Shown here: one piece after another, positions 61,895-64,000 of the stretch | How the letters are laid out: every line of letters starts with the position of its first letter | Position numbering within the stretch: the stretch's first letter is position 1 | Assembly: GCF_011058255.1 (NCBI RefSeq) | Contig: NZ_JAALFH010000067.1 | Location: 307,724-371,723 of the forward strand | Direction: 5' to 3' | DNA from: Thioalkalivibrio sp. XN8 | GTDB taxonomy: Bacteria; Pseudomonadota; Gammaproteobacteria; Steroidobacterales; XN24 | Length of the DNA: 64,000 nucleotides | Translations under genes and position numbers: made by a program | The notes under the pieces: model-generated | Database searches by the model: none | What the model saw: only the letters and a program-made list of their open reading frames with translations | What the model was told of the DNA's origin: nothing

Positions 61895-62743
61895 TCAGGG
61901 GCCAGTGCGGCGGGACCGGCGTGCCGCGCGCCAGCAGGTCCAGAGGTTATCGAGATTGCCCGGCGCGGCCTCCGGATCGAAGCCGGCGCGATGCAAGCGG
62001 TCGAGATGGCGACGATAGAGCGCCGCCAGCACCAGGCCGGTGCGCTGCCGGGGTCGTTCGATGCCCGGCAACAAGCCCTCGGCCTCGTCGAGCGCCACGC
62101 GGGCTTCGCCGGCCAGCCGGTCGACGCAGGCCGCCAGGGCCGGGTTCATGGGCGTGGCGACGAACTCCTCCCGGGCGCCGGTTTCCTCGATCCAGTCCCG
62201 CGGCAGCAGGCGGCGCCCTGCGGCCAGGTCGGCACGGAGGTTGGCGATCAGCTCTACCAGTCGTGCCCCGGTGCCGAGGCGCTGCGCGTAGCGCCGCACG
62301 GCGCGCTCGTTGGCGGTGTCAGCCAGCCCCAGGACGCCCGCGATCATCTCCTGCAGCACGCCGCCGCTGCGATAGCAGTACAGGGACAGCTCGGCATAGT
62401 TGCGGCACGGCCCGGGGCCCAGTTCGCTGTCGAAGGCGTCGACCAGCTCGAGCAGGTATTCCGGCTGCACCGCCCCCCCCGGGCTGGTGTCGCGCAGCCG
62501 GCGCAGGACGGGGTGCTGCGCCCGTCCCTGGCCGAAAGCCGCCAGCTCGGCCCGCCACCAGTCGAGCCGGGCACGGGCCACGGCCGGCTCGCTGGGTCCG
62601 CGGGCGGAACCCATGATCTCGGCGCGGAGTTCCACCAGCGCCGCCACCGCGGGCCGGCGTTCCTCCGGCGTGAACAGCAGGGCGTACCAGTCGGGCGAGC
62701 CCGGCGGCGCGCCCTTGCCGCCGGCGGGATCCACCGGCGTCAC
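61895..62743 (-). CDS. Squalene/phytoene synthase-like protein (probable pseudoenzyme)
   Basis: 282 residues, helical SQS/PSY fold: ALLFTPEERRPAVAALVELRAEI, LVDAFDSELG, CYRSGGVLQEMIAGVLG and ELIANLRADLAAGRRLLPRDW. In active enzymes the first motif is DDIAD and the second RDxxED; here they read AEIMGSA and RADLAA, so the metal aspartates are largely lost. It resembles NDUFAF6-type proteins, which in mitochondria assist complex I assembly, a possible link to the nuo operon. The GTG at 62743 overlaps the rmuC stop (GTGA); a longer frame upstream is an artefact inside rmuC. Confidence 0.8.
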   Translation of the reverse strand: MTPVDPAGGKGAPPGSPDWYALLFTPEERRPAVAALVELRAEIMGSARGPSEPAVARARLDWWRAELAAFGQGRAQHPVLRRLRDTSPGGAVQPEYLLELVDAFDSELGPGPCRNYAELSLYCYRSGGVLQEMIAGVLGLADTANERAVRRYAQRLGTGARLVELIANLRADLAAGRRLLPRDWIEETGAREEFVATPMNPALAACVDRLAGEARVALDEAEGLLPGIERPRQRTGLVLAALYRRHLDRLHRAGFDPEAAPGNLDNLWTCWRAARRSRRTGP

Positions 62744-63999
62744 GCGTCCGGCCCCCGGGGCGGATCGTCGCCGCCATCGGCTGCGGCCGGCGGGGTGTTC
62801 GAGTCCTCGGCGGCTTCGCCCCGCGGCGTACGGGCGATGAGATCGATCTCGGGCACGGATTCGAGCGGCTTCTGGGCCTGCACCCCGAGCTCGGTGAACT
62901 TGCGCGCCCCCGGCAGCACCTGGCGCTCCAGCGATCCGACCGCGCTGTTGTAGGCGTCGACGCTGCTGGAGAGGGTCCGGCCGACGCGGGCCAGGTGACT
63001 GGTGAAAGTCGCGAGGCGGCGATGCAGTTCCGCCGCGAGGTCGCGGATCTGCCGGGCGTTCTCGGCCAGGGCGACCTGGCGCCAGCCGTAGGCCACGGCC
63101 TTGAGCAGCGCCACCAGGCTGGTCGGCGTGGCCAGGATGACATGCTGGTTGAGGGCCTCGTCCAGCAGTCCGGGGTCGCGCGCCAGCGCGGCACTGAGGA
63201 ACTGGTCGCCGGGAATGAACAGGATGACGAACTCCGGGCTGCGCTCGAATTGCGCCCAGTAGCGCTTGGCCGCCAGCTCGCGGACCCGCTCGCGCACCTT
63301 GCGCGTGTGGCGCTCGAGTGCCGCCTCGCGCGTCACGTCGTCGGTGGCTTCGACCGCCGCCAGGTAGGCGTCCAGCGGGGTCTTCACATCGACCACGAGC
63401 TGCCGGCCTTCGGCCAGGTGCACGATCATGTCCGGCCGCAGCACGCCGTCGGCGGAGACGGTGTGCTCCTGCTCGGTGAAATCGCAGTGCTCCACCATGC
63501 CCGCGAGCTCGACCAGCCGCCGCAGCGTCATCTCGCCCCACTGGCCGCGCACCTCGGGTCGGCGCAGGGCGGTGACCAGGTTGCGCGTCTCGGCGCTCAG
63601 CGCCTGCTGGCTGGCGTTGACCGATTCGAGCAGGCCCCGGATGCTGCCGAAGGCCTGGTTGCGCTCACGCTCGATCTCGGCGATCTGCTTCTCGGTTTTC
63701 TCCAGCGCCTGGCGGATCGGCGCGACCAGCTGCTCGACCGCCTGCTCGCGGGCCTGCAGGTCGCCCTGGGCCCGCGTGCGGTGCACCTCGAGGTTCTGCT
63801 GCGCCAGCTCGAGGAACTGGCGGCTGGTGTCCTGCAGCGAGCGCCGTGACAGGTCGTCGAAGATTCGCGCCAGGCGCTGCTCCAGCACGTTGATGGACGC
63901 ATTGAGCTCGTCCTCGGTGCGCACCTGCGCCGCGAGGCGGCTCTCGGCCACCGCCAGCTGCGCCCGCAGCCGGGTGGTTCGCGGTTGCAGCGCGAGCAA
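62740..63999 (-). CDS. rmuC: DNA recombination protein RmuC (5' part cut by window end)
   Basis: 419 residues seen; the true start lies beyond the right edge. The N-terminal part is a coiled coil (about 1-130). The nuclease-like core has RGQWGEMTLRRLVELAGM, RPDMIVHLAEGRQLVVDVKTPLDAYL (PD-(D/E)xK-type Asp and Lys) and FVILFIPGDQFLSAAL. A membrane anchor is expected in the missing part. RmuC limits rearrangements between short inverted repeats in E. coli. First of three reverse-strand genes. Confidence 0.93.
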   Translation of the reverse strand: MLALQPRTTRLRAQLAVAESRLAAQVRTEDELNASINVLEQRLARIFDDLSRRSLQDTSRQFLELAQQNLEVHRTRAQGDLQAREQAVEQLVAPIRQALEKTEKQIAEIERERNQAFGSIRGLLESVNASQQALSAETRNLVTALRRPEVRGQWGEMTLRRLVELAGMVEHCDFTEQEHTVSADGVLRPDMIVHLAEGRQLVVDVKTPLDAYLAAVEATDDVTREAALERHTRKVRERVRELAAKRYWAQFERSPEFVILFIPGDQFLSAALARDPGLLDEALNQHVILATPTSLVALLKAVAYGWRQVALAENARQIRDLAAELHRRLATFTSHLARVGRTLSSSVDAYNSAVGSLERQVLPGARKFTELGVQAQKPLESVPEIDLIARTPRGEAAEDSNTPPAAADGGDDPPRGPDA

Positions 64000-64000
64000 G

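Noticed and set aside
62744-63541. N-terminal extension of the SQS/PSY-like protein in one long frame
   Set aside because: This part lies out of frame inside rmuC and has no similarity; the GTG at 62743 overlapping the rmuC stop is the natural start.

Overview
The window is a gene-dense, GC-rich chromosomal segment from a gammaproteobacterium. The gene order grpE-dnaK-dnaJ-dapB-carA-carB-greA | yhbY | rlmE-ftsH-folP-glmM-tpiA-secG-tRNA-Leu and tRNA-fMet-rimP-nusA-infB-rbfA-truB-rpsO-pnp matches what I know from Pseudomonas- and Xanthomonas-like genomes. Separate nuoC and nuoD, a Smc/ScpA/ScpB condensin, ZipA, PhaR and a DksA with a lysine-rich tail suggest a lineage near Xanthomonadales or Chromatiales. 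I cannot name a species from this sequence.

Layout. 1-4.8 kb: heat-shock chaperones with a sigma-32 promoter, running directly into dapB. 4.9-9.8 kb: carAB and greA. 9.8-16.5 kb: yhbY (reverse), then rlmE, ftsH, folP, glmM, tpiA, secG and tRNA-Leu(GAG). 16.6-19.7 kb: a tightly coupled accessory trio (sulfotransferase, glycosyltransferase, DUF2334 deacetylase-like). 19.8-33.9 kb: a complete 14-gene nuo operon (complex I). 33.9-42.6 kb: initiator tRNA, two tandem terminators, then the translation and RNA-processing operon rimP-nusA-infB-rbfA-truB and rpsO-pnp. 42.7-45.8 kb: a reverse-strand group queF, dksA, gluQ, phaR. 45.9-52.1 kb: smc-zipA-ligA. 52.2-55.9 kb: an AT-richer accessory island. 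55.9-61.1 kb: bolA-like (reverse), yciO-like, a site-2-type protease, trpS-scpA-scpB-rluB. 61.1-64.0 kb: reverse-strand rmuC (cut by the window end), a squalene/phytoene-synthase-like protein, and yciK.

Most of the window is housekeeping. The stretch least explained by known biology is 52.2-55.3 kb. There a Sec-exported protein ends in 21 GIDGSG hexapeptides, 16 of them in eight 18-residue units spaced exactly 54 bp apart. It is preceded in its operon, with only 2 bp between the genes, by a protein resembling DUF6502. A divergent homologue of that protein faces the operon from the other side across a bidirectional terminator. Both homologues carry an HTH-like stretch and the same C-terminal GVY signature. 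I read this as a self-contained cassette made of an exported repeat protein and two probable regulators or partners.

Other points of interest are a DksA with a histone-H1-like tail and only one zinc-ligand cysteine, an initiator tRNA with a U1-U72 mismatch, stacked terminators in the rimP leader, three candidate leaderless promoters, and a REP-like palindrome between greA and yhbY. All family names come from reading motifs; no database search was run.
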